This document shows positions 12,701 to 24,027 of a stretch of DNA of 64,000 nt, piece by piece. Source of the DNA: Fusarium oxysporum f. sp. lycopersici 4287 (lineage: Eukaryota > Ascomycota > Sordariomycetes > Hypocreales > Nectriaceae); NCBI RefSeq assembly GCF_000149955.1, contig NC_030991.1, positions 2,535,462-2,599,461 of the forward strand. The letters run 5' to 3'. Both the position numbers and the translations under genes were made by a program. The notes below the pieces were generated by a model. That model was given only the letters and a program-made list of their open reading frames with translations, made no database searches and was not told the DNA's origin. Position 1 is the first letter of the stretch. Every line of letters starts with the position of its first letter.

Positions 12701-13460
12701 TCGGCATATTCATATTTGGAAGGACTTGGTGTTGATGGCCTGCAACGCGACTTTCTTTCGTATCTCTTAGCACCTTCTAGCTATTAACCACCATATCATA
12801 TACTCTTCCAAGTTACCAGAAACCTGGATAGTGATGCATCCACTTGGTGAGCTGTAGCCTTACCGTAGGCAAGGAGGCTTGGTGTGACTAAGTGTAACGG
12901 GAGCTTGACGAGCAGATACTGCTATATTTGGAGAAACCCGGAACTCGTAGCTCTGCCAGAAGAGCTTAGTTACATACTAGAATATACTGTAAGATGCAAG
13001 TGGACCCAGCGAGTCATGAAACTCCGTGAGATGTCGGAACTATAGCCAGCTAATATCGATTCGGACCATCTAATTCGACCATTCGATCCCGTCAGGCTTG
13101 CTGCTGCCCAAGCATGGTTGCTAAATCGACCACATTGACTTGAGCTGGGCTGCAAACTCAGGCCGCAGGTAGTAAGTCCAACCCTTCTTACCTTCACATG
13201 TCATTCCAACAACATGGCAAATGTATCAGTGACATGCCATACGCCAACCTGTTACCCCGCTTCCTTGATTGTGTCAAGAATTTGCCTTCAAGGAGATTGT
13301 GCACGCCAATGCCTTGGTTAGCAGCGAAAGAAGTGAACACAGAGGCCTTGCCATGCCTGGAGCTGTTCCAACGGCTGTACTACGTGCTTGGCGCTATTAT
13401 AGTCCTGCCTCCTCCAGCATCTTGACCGATGAAGCTGCAGAACTGTTGAGTCAAGGCATA
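9798..13460. other. Long gene-free stretch
   Basis: Only short, uninformative frames on both strands. A small direct repeat of ATATGATATAAT lies near 10455-10480. No RNA gene, TIR element or protein domain was recognised. Confidence 0.4.
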
Positions 13461-14614
13461 ATGCTCACGACATCGTTGCAGCATATTCAACTCGGTGTTT
13501 ATATCTTTGACTTAGTGATAGCGACGACCGCGATATGCTGCCGGCTATGGGCGCGATGGATCAAAGTAACCCCCTGGCAGATCAACGATTACCTCATGGT
13601 CGTCGCATATGTGAGAGACCACGCACCATCAACCATCTATTCAACACTAACGAAAAGAAGATCTCAGTGTTTGCAACGCTCAGTTTTGCGCTTTCTAGTA
13701 CGTTATGTCTTCGCTTTTCACCTTCAACGACTGATAGTCTGTAGTTGTGACGCAGGGTAAGCTTGGTGTCCATCGTGCCGACTTAGTGCCTGAGCAGCAC
13801 CTCGCTGTCGTTCGATATGTAAGCCAAGTATGAATCCTCTCCTATTCAGCAAATGAGGAAAAGCTAAACTAACTAGATACCAGGCCAACTTCATCATGTC
13901 TGCGATAATGATGCTCGCTACTACCATGGTCAAAATGTCCATCACCGAATTCTATCTCCATCTCTTCCCTCACAGGTGGATACGGTACATCTGCTATGTG
14001 CAGCTCGTCAGTCTCGCTCTCTTTATGGTCGCCCAGATGACAGCATATTTTACCATTTGCCGACCTTTGGCCTTAGTGTATGACTTCTCTGTGCCAGGGA
14101 AGTGCGGCGATCTTGTATCGTTCTGGCTCGCTGTCACCCTGATCGCTCTTTTCTTTGATGTCAGCTGCGTGGTCTTACCCCTTCCAATATTCTGGAGAAT
14201 GAATCTTGAACGAAATAAGAAGTGGAAATTGACGGTGCTTTTCGGGCTGGGTTTCTGGTGAATTATTTTATATCCCACGGCGACATCCATGTTGACCTTT
14301 CGTTTAGTATCTGCGGCCTAACAGGCCTTCGAGTGTGGGTATACCGCAATATAGACTATACCGACTGGACCTTCGGTGCCGCTTACGGAATCATGCTCAC
14401 AACTACCGAGCCGGTACTTGGGATCATCGCCGGTTGTATCCCCATCATGCTCCCGTGCTTTTCTCTTGTCATTGGAAGGATCAAATCTAGTTCATGCTCT
14501 GTTGAGCACGAAAAGACTAAGAGGTCAAGCGGTGTTGTGAAGGTTGGCGGGTCACGTCAATCCGATGCGTTCAGGCATCTGGAGGATCCTGGTTATGAAA
14601 TGATGGAGGTTTGA
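13461..14614 (+). CDS. Fungal rhodopsin-domain integral membrane protein
   Basis: The pieces form the seven-helix fungal 'rhodopsin domain' family found in SAT5-like and PTH11-like proteins. They run from MLTTSLQHIQLGVYIFDLVI through INDYLMVVAYV, VHRADLVPEQH, NFIMSAIMMLATTMVKMSI, YICYVQLVSLALF, LAVTLIALFFDVSCVVLPLP and CGLTGLRVWVYRNIDYTDWT to a cytoplasmic tail ending HLEDPGYEMMEV. Clear introns are about 13819-13883 (GTAAGC...CCAG) and 14263-14310 (GTGAAT...TTAG). The second exon (about 13660-13700, VFATLSFALS) cannot be joined to both neighbours in frame with canonical sites, so either splicing is unusual or there is a small lesion. Members sit in the plasma membrane; function is unknown. 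Confidence 0.75.
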
Positions 14615-14865
14615 GTAAGCCATCGACATGATATCAGTAGTTCGACAGAAGGCTGAGTGAAGTGGAATAGATGGATTATCGTGCAGCGGGAACGGCAGGT
14701 CAATTGTAGGGTGGACGGTGGGTTAGACAGACTAGGGGCTAAGGTCCGGATTATTTCTTCAAAGCGCTATTAGGCATAAACTAGAAATAGATGTTGGCAT
14801 AGTATTAGGCACGTTTGATTAGAGTAATTAAGTATCATGTTAATAACATTTTAACGTATATAATA

Positions 14866-16160
14866 AACGAGTTGGCCCGATAAGCGAATTGGCCAAAATC
14901 GTAATACTCAGTAACCGAAAGAACGGTATTCAATCACGACATGATATTATGGCAAACTCGCGGAAGCTATCCAATCTAGAGGAGCAGACATTACTTCGGT
15001 ATATTTCAGATATAGATTCGCGAGGATTTCCTTCCCAGATCTCTATTGTGGAAGAAATGGCTAATCGACTCCTGAGTCCTTGCTGATCGCGATGCGTTAC
15101 AAGTCGGCAAGCGCTGGATTATCAATTTTATCAGGCCACAACCCAGAGCTTAAGATGCGTTTCCAGCGGAGATATTAATATCAGAGAGCCAGATGTGAAG
15201 ATCCAACTGTTATTCACAAGTGGTTTGAGCTCGTGCAGAACATGATTGCAAAATATGGTATACATATGGATGATATCTATAACTTTGACGAGACTGACTT
15301 TATGATCGGTATGATTTCAACCGGCAAAGTAGCCACAAGTGCAGAGAGGCGTGGAAAGCCAAAATCAGTGCAGCCTGGAAATCGGGAATGGGTTACAGTA
15401 ATTCAAGCGATCAATGCGGAAGGTCGAGCGATCCCGCCGTTCATTATAGGTTCGGGCCAGTATCACCTCGCCAACTGGTACCGAGAAAACAACCTCCCAG
15501 GCGATTGGACTATTGCAACATCCCAAAATGGCTGGACTAACAATGAGACGGGCCTCGAGTGACTAAAGCAGTTTGACCGGTCTACAGTCAAGCGATCCAA
15601 TAGTCGCTATCGTCTTCTGGTCCTTGATGGCCACGATAGCCACCACTCGGTCGACTTTGAGACATATTGTAAGGAGAACAAGATCATCACGCTTTGTATG
15701 CCGCCTCATTCGTCTCATTTACTTCAGTCTCTTGATGTCGGGTGCTTTTCCATGCTTAAGCAGGCATATGGCCGGGAAATCGAGCATCTGATCCGATGCT
15801 CTATAACCCACGTTTCCAAGACCGAGTTCTTTCCGGCTTTTTATGCCGCATTTGAGGCCACTATGACAGAGGAAAATATCAAAGCAGCTTTCAGAGGTGC
15901 CGGGCTTGTTCCACTTGATCCGGAACATGTGGTCTCGAAACTTGATGTGCAGCTACGGACTCCAACGCCAGTTGAGGAGGAGACTGGCCCCTCTACCCCA
16001 TGCGTCTCGAAGACGCTAAAAGACGGTGCTTGAGGCCGGGTCGCAATCGGAATATCTCGTAAAACGGATCAGAAGGCATCACAGCAGCTCACCAGAGTCA
16101 GTTCTGGAAGCATTGAAGTCTCTTTCCAAGGGGACCAAGGCGGTCATGCATAAAGGTTAG
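14866..16160 (+). mobile_element. Pogo/Fot-like element remnant, copy 1
   Basis: A degraded left end (ACGAGTTGGCCCGATAAGCG) resembles the TIR of the better copy at 45026-46882. The transposase follows, without its first 50 or so codons, and similarity ends near VMHK at 16160, before the C-terminal zinc knuckle. No right TIR was found. It is therefore an internally deleted, 3'-truncated copy. Confidence 0.75.
14890..16160 (+). pseudogene. Pogo/Fot-like DDE transposase, multiply broken
   Basis: Segments match the 45-kb copy closely: RKLSNLEEQTLLRYISDIDS, IYNFDETDFMIGMI, SVQPGNREWVTVIQAINAE, HLANWYRENNLPGDW, then PPHSSHLLQSLDVGCFS and RGAGLVPLDPEHVVSKLD. The first catalytic aspartate (NFDET) and the QSLDVG aspartate are visible; the middle LDGH motif is present in a shifted frame (about 15620). 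At least four frameshifts and several stops interrupt it. Confidence 0.85.
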
Positions 16161-16494
16161 CCTAACGAGGCGTTGTAGCCAGACTGGCTGGAACTGATGA
16201 CCCTTTTTGCAATAGGGTTATTATAGCCATCCGCCTTGCGACAAGTGCCTCCAGCTCCTTTCTATGTCAGGCGAGGAAAGCAATTGATCCCGGAATCATA
16301 GGTTAGTATAATCCCTCAAAACAGCATAAGAATGATATTTTTAATAGTGATAAAAATGAAGTGAGTTAATTTTATATTCGCTATATCGAGAAAAAGGAAG
16401 AATCAGAATGGTCAAAGACAATGAGTTTTCCGAATAAAATGAGAAATATATACACTTAGAACCAGCATCAATCCATCTTCAGACAAGAGACTGT
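16161..16494. other. 3' flank, nothing recognised
   Basis: AT-rich sequence between the Fot-like remnant and the end of the secreted repeat-protein gene; it probably includes that gene's terminator region. Confidence 0.35.
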
Positions 16495-16899
16495 CTAGTT
16501 GCTCCTCCACTTGCTGTCATCAAAACCAGTTCCCTTGCCCTCGTACTTACCAGGAGTCCACTTGCCATCATCAAAATTGTTGCCCTCACCCTCGTATTTT
16601 CCAGGCTTCCAGGAGCCATCGTCGTTCCTCTTGATCTTGGACTTGTCACCGGGGTACTTGGTAGGCGTCCACTTGCCATTATCGTGGCCAGTACCTTCGC
16701 CCTCGTACTTGCCGGAGTGCCAGGACCCATCATCGTTTCTCTTATCATATTTCTCGGCAGCCCACTTACCATCGTCAAAGTGGGCTCCCTTGCCTTCGTA
16801 TTTGCCAGGAACCCATTTACCATCGTCGGCGGGCTTGTTGGTAGGAAGTGCCAGAGCCGTGACGGCAAAGGCAAGAAGAGCATAGGAGTAGCGCATCAT
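16495..16899 (-). CDS. Secreted repeat protein with Kex2-type (Lys-Arg) sites, 134 aa
   Basis: The start MMRYSYALLAFAVTALALP gives a clear signal peptide; an in-frame upstream ATG at 17031 would bury it and is less likely. The rest is made of near-repeats of DDGKWxPGKYEGxG type. Two dibasic sites (EKYDKR and SKIKR), each followed by NDDGSW, divide the mature part into three modules. This is the architecture of kexin-processed repeat precursors, so the product may be cut in the Golgi into Trp/Tyr/Gly-rich, acidic peptides; processing is inference. There are no cysteines after the signal peptide. It is transcribed away from the M6-like protease gene with about 0.9 kb between the starts. The DNA repeats create long shadow frames on all strands. 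Confidence 0.8.
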   Translation of the reverse strand: MMRYSYALLAFAVTALALPTNKPADDGKWVPGKYEGKGAHFDDGKWAAEKYDKRNDDGSWHSGKYEGEGTGHDNGKWTPTKYPGDKSKIKRNDDGSWKPGKYEGEGNNFDDGKWTPGKYEGKGTGFDDSKWRSN

Positions 16900-17812
16900 A
16901 GATGGTGTAAAGGATGAGTAAAGAAGGTTGAAGCAAAGACAAGGTCTCAAGTTGAAAGAACCAAAGATTGGAGGGTTGTGCGTGAGCTGTGTTGATTGTT
17001 GAAGGGTTGATAGTGATGATGATAGATACAACGGCGGGATATCGTACCCTTTTTATCATTGTAGCTGTCAATCATGTGGGCTCATGATGTTCAATGTGCT
17101 TCCTTTCCTACACCAAAACTACGAAGGCCGAAGTTCCAAAACTAACCTCGGGATCTGTCCATGTCACCATTTGCGTGAGGCAGTGACATGATGACAGCTG
17201 ATGTCATGTTCAGCCGCTTGGTAGCTCTGACCTCAATCACCAGCAGCCTTTTACTGCTCATTTCACAGTTATCTAACAAATGCTTTCACCTGCGGATAGA
17301 CCGTCCCAAATGAAATCACGCCATCTAACCGAAAGCTAGCACCACTGGCGGCACAGCATAGCTTCGGCCAGCTCCACTGAGCCCCATAGAGAGCCTTGAG
17401 CTAAAGGGGCTGTGCTTGAATGGCCCCGTGGCGTAGCGTCAGAAAAGAAATTGTTCTATCTGGATGATTGATGATGGCGACTCCATAATAATGTCTTCAG
17501 ACCCTGTACAGAGGCTTATACTAGCCAATCAGAGAAGTGGACACCGGAGAAGGCGACTGACCCGCTGACGTGAGCCCCGAAGTTCGCTCACAGTGGCTGG
17601 CGGAGCTGAAACGCGCTGACGATTCAATTGAGACTTGCCAGTTGGTAAATCTCGTGTAATTGACAACGCTGGTAAAACAGCGAGTTGGCAGTGCACGATG
17701 GGCCTCACAAGCTGAGAATGAGGATAGTATAAGGATGCCCCAGTGTACAAGTCATGGAACTGTTCTCCCTTCACTTGCCATCTCGCCCTCTTTCCAATCC
17801 AGCTCACTAATC
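16900..17812. promoter_or_regulatory. Shared divergent promoter region
   Basis: This 0.9-kb gap lies between two divergently transcribed secreted-protein genes. The part next to the repeat-protein gene (about 16900-17050) is pyrimidine-rich on its sense strand, as in many fungal leaders. I cannot name transcription-factor sites with confidence. Confidence 0.4.
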
Positions 17813-19000
17813 ATGAAGATTCTGTTTCGTTCTATTCTTTGGCTTGCTGTAACCAGCGCTGCTGCCTGCAAGCCAGCACCCCCTAAGTCGAAAACCACTT
17901 GCAAGTTGGCTGCCATTGACAACGTGGATCTAAGTGTCGGCTTCAACTACAATGGGGACTGTGCCCCAAGCACCGGAACTCTCAACGGCTTCATGATCTT
18001 TGTCGACTTTTCCGATGCCGAACCTGCTCAGGGTGAAACCCCCCAATCGCTCTACGACGCCGTGGTCCCCCAAACAGCCGAATGGTACAAGCAGGCCTCT
18101 CACGGGGCTCTGTCTTTCCATGTCACGGCTGATCTGTCCAAGTTCTACCGCATGCCCACATCTGCTGCATCTTATGGCTGGGAGTGAGGTCTCACGTGGG
18201 CAGAACATCAAGAATACATCCAGGATGCTCTCGACGCCTATACGGCCAAAGGCACTCGCCCCCCACCCCCCGAGTCGGATGTCCTCTACGTTGTTCCCGT
18301 AAATAGCGCCGGTGGCAGAGGAATCTCTCGATCCATCACCTTTGTTACACGAGCCAACACCAGACAGGGTGATAATGTTGCCAGGAAGACCGTCACCGTT
18401 GGAACCGACGCAGTAACAACTTGGGGGCCGAAAAGCTGGATTGCATTGGCTCACGAAACGGGACACACCATGTGCTTGGCTGACTTCTACCCGTTTGAGA
18501 ATCTTGGCCTGGGTTACTACGTCGGTGGCTGGAGTGCCATGGGGGACGTCTCTGGCATTGGCCCCGATTTCTTCGCCTGGGATAAGTGGCGCCTGGGTTG
18601 GATCAATGACAAGTCTATTGACTGTGTATCGGAGCGAGGAACTACTCAGCACACTCTTACTCCACTAGAGCTGAAGACTTCTGACAATGACATCAAAGCC
18701 GTTGTCGTCGCCGTGAACCAAACCTCAGCACTTGTCGCAGAGGCCCGTATACCGGAGGGTCTTGACTCAGGCGTCTGCGCCCCCGGTGTCTTGCTCTACA
18801 CGGTTGACACCTCGGTCAAGACAGGCTATGGTCCTGTCCGTGTTCTGGATGTAACCCCAGGATCAGGTGGCTGTGGTACTGATAGTGTCTACGACAAGAA
18901 CGATGGAACGCTGTCCCTGGTTCCTGGCTGGGGAGTTGAGGTTACTGTAGTCAAGCAGACAGAGAAGACCTATACCATTCAAGCTGGCGCTGAGTTTTAG
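17813..19000 (+). pseudogene. Secreted M6-like metalloprotease with one premature stop
   Basis: The frame begins MKILFRSILWLAVTSAAA, a signal peptide, and stays in phase to the TAG at 18998-19000 (395 codons) except for one TGA at 18185-18187 (codon 125, after SYGWE). The zinc-binding motif HETGH is present in IALAHETGHTMCLADFY, and GYYVGGWSAMGDVSG and PDFFAWDKWRLGWI follow, as in M6 / immune-inhibitor-A-like secreted peptidases. A 20-nt intron around the stop could be imagined but is far too short. The stop could be CGA to TGA. Without readthrough the product lacks the catalytic site. A strain polymorphism or sequencing error cannot be excluded. Confidence 0.82.
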
Positions 19001-20614
19001 GTGTTAGAGTTTATATTAGAGGTGTTTTTGGAGCGTAATAGAGTAGACAATCAAGAAAGAGATAGCCAGTAGACGGGGTCAGGGTTATAAGAAGTGCTTC
19101 ATTCAAACTGTGTGCCAAAACCCATGATCTAAGCAGAAGTCAATTGCCCACCTTACATAACTCTATTATACGTTCATTTATGTAATGACTTCAGAGATGT
19201 TGGATTATCCTTTTCATTCTTTCCCCATCTTGAAAAGTTTTAGCTACTGCGGCGTAATATGGAAAATGCCACGTGATTGGCTAACTCAGAATGCGAAAAG
19301 GGTCTGGCGCCTTGAATCCTTCAACCAATGTTATTCGACAAGCAATGTTTTCAACCCCCTTCAACTTGTACCCTTCTAAGCTTCTCGGATCCGCCTGACA
19401 GAACTGCTCACCTCTCAAAATGGTTTCCTACACTGAAATAAGAGCCTCTAACTCTCTCATAAATAATGCCCCAGCCCCAAGCGTTGGATGCAGTTTGCTG
19501 AGGCTCCTGTCGCAGCGATGAACCCTGTAATAATGATTTGGGCCTTCAATTTTGATAGAGATACTGATATGCTGAGTCATCGGACTCTTTTGTTATAGCT
19601 TTTTGTTGACTTAGAAATAACAAGTTATGCTTACGTGGTCCCTGAAATTCTCTCATACTTATTTACAAGGCCTACAATTAGTACAAACAGATGTGCACCC
19701 CAATAAGTGAATCTATTCGGCGAGAGCGTCTGACATTGCAGGTGCAGCTGAAGTATGCTTAATCGGGTAGTATATGTCTCAAAAAGGCTAGAAAGGCTTG
19801 GTGAGACCCGGATGCAAACTTTTAGCATCTCACTGTCGTACGATTCAATGGAACATTACATCTTTTGAGAGAGGGGCATCCACTCGAACTAGCACTCTAA
19901 GATTCTACATCATGAATCTGGACCCATATTCAAGCTGACTACGGCGCTCGTCTTACTGTCGATGCCCGACGTCAAGGAGGATTTGCTGTGAGATTACCTC
20001 GTGATCCTAGGTGAAGATGACTCGAAAGGAGTTCACGATTTGATCCTGGAAAAAGATTGAGTTCTGGGTGCTGAGATCCGTTGCTTTGAAGGATCAATGG
20101 CTATTCCAATCCATTGGCGGCAGGGATGGGGATACTCTTTTGTCTCTAGCTTTGGCCTCGTCAGCGCAAGTTATTCTTCTCCAATCGATTAACACAATAT
20201 GCTTATTTCGATACCAGATACTTCTACACCGCAACGCCCAATTACGAGCTACAATATAGGAAAACACAACAACTGCGAGAACTGTGGTTTGTGGAATTAA
20301 CATGTTATGGTTACGCCAAATAGGATCGACTCCTTCCATAGAGCAAGGCACAGGTCACACAGCCCCCAACCCAATTTTATGTGTTAGAGTATGATTCGAG
20401 GAAGATTCGGCGAATCTCATCGGGCACTTGGTGGATCCCCGAAGCAGACAGTGAGATTTAGTCATCGGGAACTAGGGAGTAGATCCACAAGGTACGTAGT
20501 GATATTTAGCTAATAGGCAAAGGCCAAAGGCTAAACAGCAGTTAATGACGGCGTACAGTAGACCTCAGCTCAATTTTCTCACTCTTCAACTATATCTGTC
20601 GGAGATTAGTGGCA
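19001..20614. other. Gene-free stretch
   Basis: Only small frames; nothing recognised. The right end is the presumed promoter of the F-box fragment. Confidence 0.4.
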
Positions 20615-21035
20615 ATGGCACTCCAACCCCGTGCTTTGTCCAAACAAACAAATTGTTCAATCACCTCCTTACCTTGTGAAATCATCAGTTCCATCACCGA
20701 TCACCTCGACCAAGCCGATATCAAATGCCTCCTCCAGACATGCCGAAACCTCGTCGCGACTATGACGCCAATAATGATGCGGCGAGACATCGATGACGGT
20801 ATATACAACTCTCTATCCTGGGCCTGCTACTTTGGCGACGCGGCCATCGGGAGACGCTGCTTGGATATGGGGGCTTCCCCAGATGCCGCCTTTCTCCATG
20901 ATCCGGACCGACGTCTTCTTCCATTCCAGAGAAAACCAAATTGGCCTGACACATACGAACGTGGTTTGACTGGCTATTCCTACGAGGTCACCGTCCATCC
21001 GACCAGGAAACTCGGCCGCATCCCGTTATTCTATC
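20615..21035 (+). pseudogene. F-box protein N-terminal fragment
   Basis: From the ATG at 20615 the protein has an F-box, SLPCEIISSITDHLDQADIK followed by CLLQTCRNLVATMTP, then YNSLSWACYFGDAAIGRRCL and DMGASPDA, which looks like the first ankyrin-type repeat. Such proteins are SCF ubiquitin-ligase substrate adaptors. The coding sequence runs straight into the left end of the hAT element at 21036 and is not recovered on the other side, so the gene is truncated. Confidence 0.75.
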
Positions 21036-21056
21036 CAGTGCTGGATAGCCACGCGT

Positions 21057-21170
21057 GTTGTTTCATACTGTTTCATATGAAACTGAAACAGTCCCTGGAC
21101 CCGGTTTCGTATGAAACAGTAACTCCCCCAGTTTCATATGTTTCAGTCGGTTTCATATGTTTCATATACG
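21057..21170. repeat. Left subterminal GTTTCATATGAAAC repeat cluster
   Basis: At least six copies of GTTTCATA or its complement lie in about 110 bp, several as palindromes. A matching cluster is at 23912-24008. These are candidate binding sites for the family-C transposase. Confidence 0.8.
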
Positions 21171-21498
21171 CCCGATGAGTCCCAAATATCTTAGTACTTA
21201 ACCAAGAAAATTTTGCAAACCAAATGCCTTCAACGCAGTTAGAAACTTGCTAATAGTAAATATGTGTCGCATATCACCACTAGGTTCGTGCGACTGGATG
21301 TGAAACGCGGCCCGTACTTTGGAGTCGTGTCTCCGGTTTTACGTCCAGCTTGTCGCATCAAGGACTCCAATCCTAACGACATGAGCTTAAATAGCTGTGC
21401 CCGAACACATGGCGGTTCAATTTCATTTGTTCTTTAGTTAATTCTTATCAGTTGACTGGTGCCATCACTGATCCCTGTGGAATTAATTGTCCGACAAC

Positions 21499-23819
21499 AT
21501 GTCATCAGCTTCGCCCGCTCCCTTGTTATCGGAGCCTTCTGATGAGCTCTTGGGGTCTGCTTCTCCTGGTTCTCCCGTTCCCGCGAAGCACACATTGGAT
21601 CACTCTCTCTCTCTGATCGGGCTGGCAAGCGCGCCAAAGGCCGTACGAACAAAAGCACTTGGAACGAGGCGCGTGGCCCTTATGAAGAGAGAGGGGAGAA
21701 AGCTCGCGATACCTCATACCACGAAATTTGGTACTGCAAGCACTGCGACTCCACGAAAAAGCCTAATTCGATAACGACGAACCTGAGTCGAGCCCGCAAG
21801 CACCTGCGGGACTTTCATGGCATCCGGGTGATAGAGCATGTGGGAAGGTCGGATCTGAAGAAGCAGCAACATGGCACCATTACGGACTTGTTCGGAAGGC
21901 AGGAGGAACGTCAAGCCAGTCGAGACCTTACTGAGGAAAAATATTTGGCAAACGCTATTAATATTCCTGCATTCGAGAAAGCACTTGCCAGGCTTCTTGC
22001 GGTTCGCAATATCGCCCACACATTCATCGAGTACCCCGAGTTTCATGCTGTTATACTCTCCTGCAACTATATGGCCCGGGACGTCCTCCTACTCAGCCGC
22101 AGAGCGGTGCCGAAGCTTCTCAAAAAGACTTTCGCTCAACAAAAACAAGGACTCGTCAAGAAGCTTCATAATTCTCTCTCATCTATGGTCCACTTCACCA
22201 TTGACATGTGGACCTCATCGGAACAGAAGGCGGCATACCAGGCAATCGTGGTCCATTTTGTAGATGCGGAGACGAGAGGAGTCGCTCAAGCGTTATTGTC
22301 GCTGCGCGAGTTCAAAGGAAGCCACAACGGGAAATTGCAAGCCAAGGCTTTCCTGGAGGTTGTCGAAGAGTACGATCTCAGAGGAAAGGTTGGCTACTTT
22401 ACGATGGATAACCACGACGCTAACGACACTATGCTTGACGATATCGCAAAAGAGATTGATGGTTTAGATCCGGTTGCCAGGCGACTACGCTGCAGTGGCC
22501 ACATCATGAACCTCATCGTTCAAGCCTTCCTCTTTCGGAGTAAAGCAAAGAAGATTCAAGAGGATGAGAGAGAGGGGATTGATGAGGCGTATGAGCGGCT
22601 GTGCAGGCTATCCGAAAGAGAAGAAGGGGGCATTATTACGAAGGCACAAGCTACCGAGGAATGGCGGGAGTTTAGTGTTCTGGGGAAACTTCACAACTTG
22701 TGCATATATTCAAGGAGCTCTACCAGCATTTACAACGACTTCAAGGCCGAGATTGGCAGGGCCTTGCCGAGGGACAATGACACACGTTGGAATTCATGGT
22801 TTCGCCTCATTGACGTGGCAATTGAGAATCGGGCAAAGTTCATGGATTGGATTCAAGAAAATCATGCCAAAATCGAGAAAGATGCACTGGACCACAACGA
22901 CTGGAACGAACTAGGAGATATTCATGCGTTCTTACAAGTATTCCACCAGATCTCGGTGCGCCAAGGCCGGGAGAATACACTCGATGAAGTTCTTCTCCCA
23001 TATGGGATTTCCTCCATCATCACTTCACGCGGACTAAAAACCTGTGCTTTCAGTGGCCCACGCTTCTACGCGCGCTTTCACGTGGCTTGGTTAAAGTTCG
23101 AGAAGTATTACCAGCTTACCGACCAAGCCCCGGTGTACGTGGCCGGTATTCTCCTCCACCCAGCACTCCGAAAGAGCTATCTGAGTGAGCAGTGGAAGAG
23201 AAACCCAGCCTGGGTCAGCAATGCCGTGAAGGCTGTAAGGGAGATCTGGTCCACAGACTACAAGAGCTACCAGCTCCCAGATGAACAACAGGAGAAAGAG
23301 CAAGAACTCGATGAGTTTGATCGCTGGAGGCAGAAGGTGTACAGCACAGCGAGTGAGGTGAAGGATGAATTCGACCGCTTCATTTATGCAAGTAATTTGA
23401 AGCCTTCTAATGGCCTGGTTTTGATGATGCTTCGCAGGGCTCACAGGTTGGGATTGGACAACAAACGGCCTTACAGTGGTGGCTTGAACCGACCCAGCGA
23501 GAGAATTTCCCCCTCCTCTGCCGTATGGCTATTGACATATTCTGCATCCCCCCCCATGTCTACGGAAGCAGAGCGAACCTTCTCAGGCGCAAGACGGCAG
23601 GTTAGATGGGATAGAAGTAGCATGTCTGCCAAAATGGTAGAGGCATGTGAGTGCATTAAAAGTTGGATAAGCGTTCCAAAGGGAAAGAGCAGGCCGCTTC
23701 TTGCAGGGGTGTTTAGGGAAGCGGAGGATATCGACGCGGCTGTAAGGATACTCCAAGAAGATATAGAGAGGAGTAAGAGGGCAGAAAGTGATGGCGAGCC
23801 TAGGGAATTGGTAGTGTAG
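21499..23819 (+). pseudogene. hAT transposase, one apparent frameshift in a CT run
   Basis: The protein would be about 770 aa. The first 35 codons (MSSASPAPLLSEPSDE...) are in one frame; after the run of CT dinucleotides at 21602-21614 coding moves to another frame, reading SDRAGKRAKGRTNKSTW. It then continues without a stop through a BED zinc finger (WYCKHCDST...RARKHLRDFHGI), FTIDMWTSS, DNDTRWNSWFRLID and the hATC block TYSASPPMSTEAERTFSGAR. Since a two-base change in the CT run would restore one frame, slippage is the simplest explanation. Otherwise the transposase looks intact and is the youngest-looking hAT here. Confidence 0.88.
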
Positions 23820-24027
23820 GTAGGCAGATAATACCAAACATCTTTGGGGTACTTGGAGATAAGGAGTATATCGATGCCGAGCTTGTCAAAAATTTGGACT
23901 GCAACTGGATATTGTTTCGTATGAAACTGAAACCGGTTCATATGAAACTGAAACTATACTGACGCCCGGTTTCGTGAAACTGAAACTCCCCCCAGTTTCA
24001 GTTTCATAGCGTGGCTATCCAGCACTG

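Larger units (their letters stand above)
21036..24027 (+). mobile_element. hAT element (family C), nearly intact
   Basis: The ends are inverted repeats of CAGTGCTGGATAGCCACGC (21036-21054 and its reverse complement at 24009-24027). Subterminal zones at about 21057-21170 and 23912-24008 are dense in GTTTCATATGAAAC-type palindromes. The transposase fills the middle. The 8 bp outside the ends do not match (ATTCTATC against GTTATCAG), and the left flank is an F-box gene whereas the right flank is the interior of a pogo-like element. Confidence 0.9.

Noticed and set aside
16479..17071. Several long frames on both strands over the secreted repeat protein
   Set aside because: They arise because the internal DNA repeats keep all frames open. 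Only the frame with signal peptide, repeats and Lys-Arg sites makes sense.
18180..18210. A tiny intron (GTGAGG...GGGCAG) that would remove the stop in the M6-like gene
   Set aside because: It would be about 20 nt, far below the minimum of fungal introns (about 40 nt or more), and it would delete conserved residues.
16495..19000. A dikaritin/ustiloxin-type RiPP cluster around the repeat precursor
   Set aside because: No DUF3328 (UstYa-like) oxidase or other tailoring enzyme is recognisable nearby; the adjacent M6-like protease alone is not enough.
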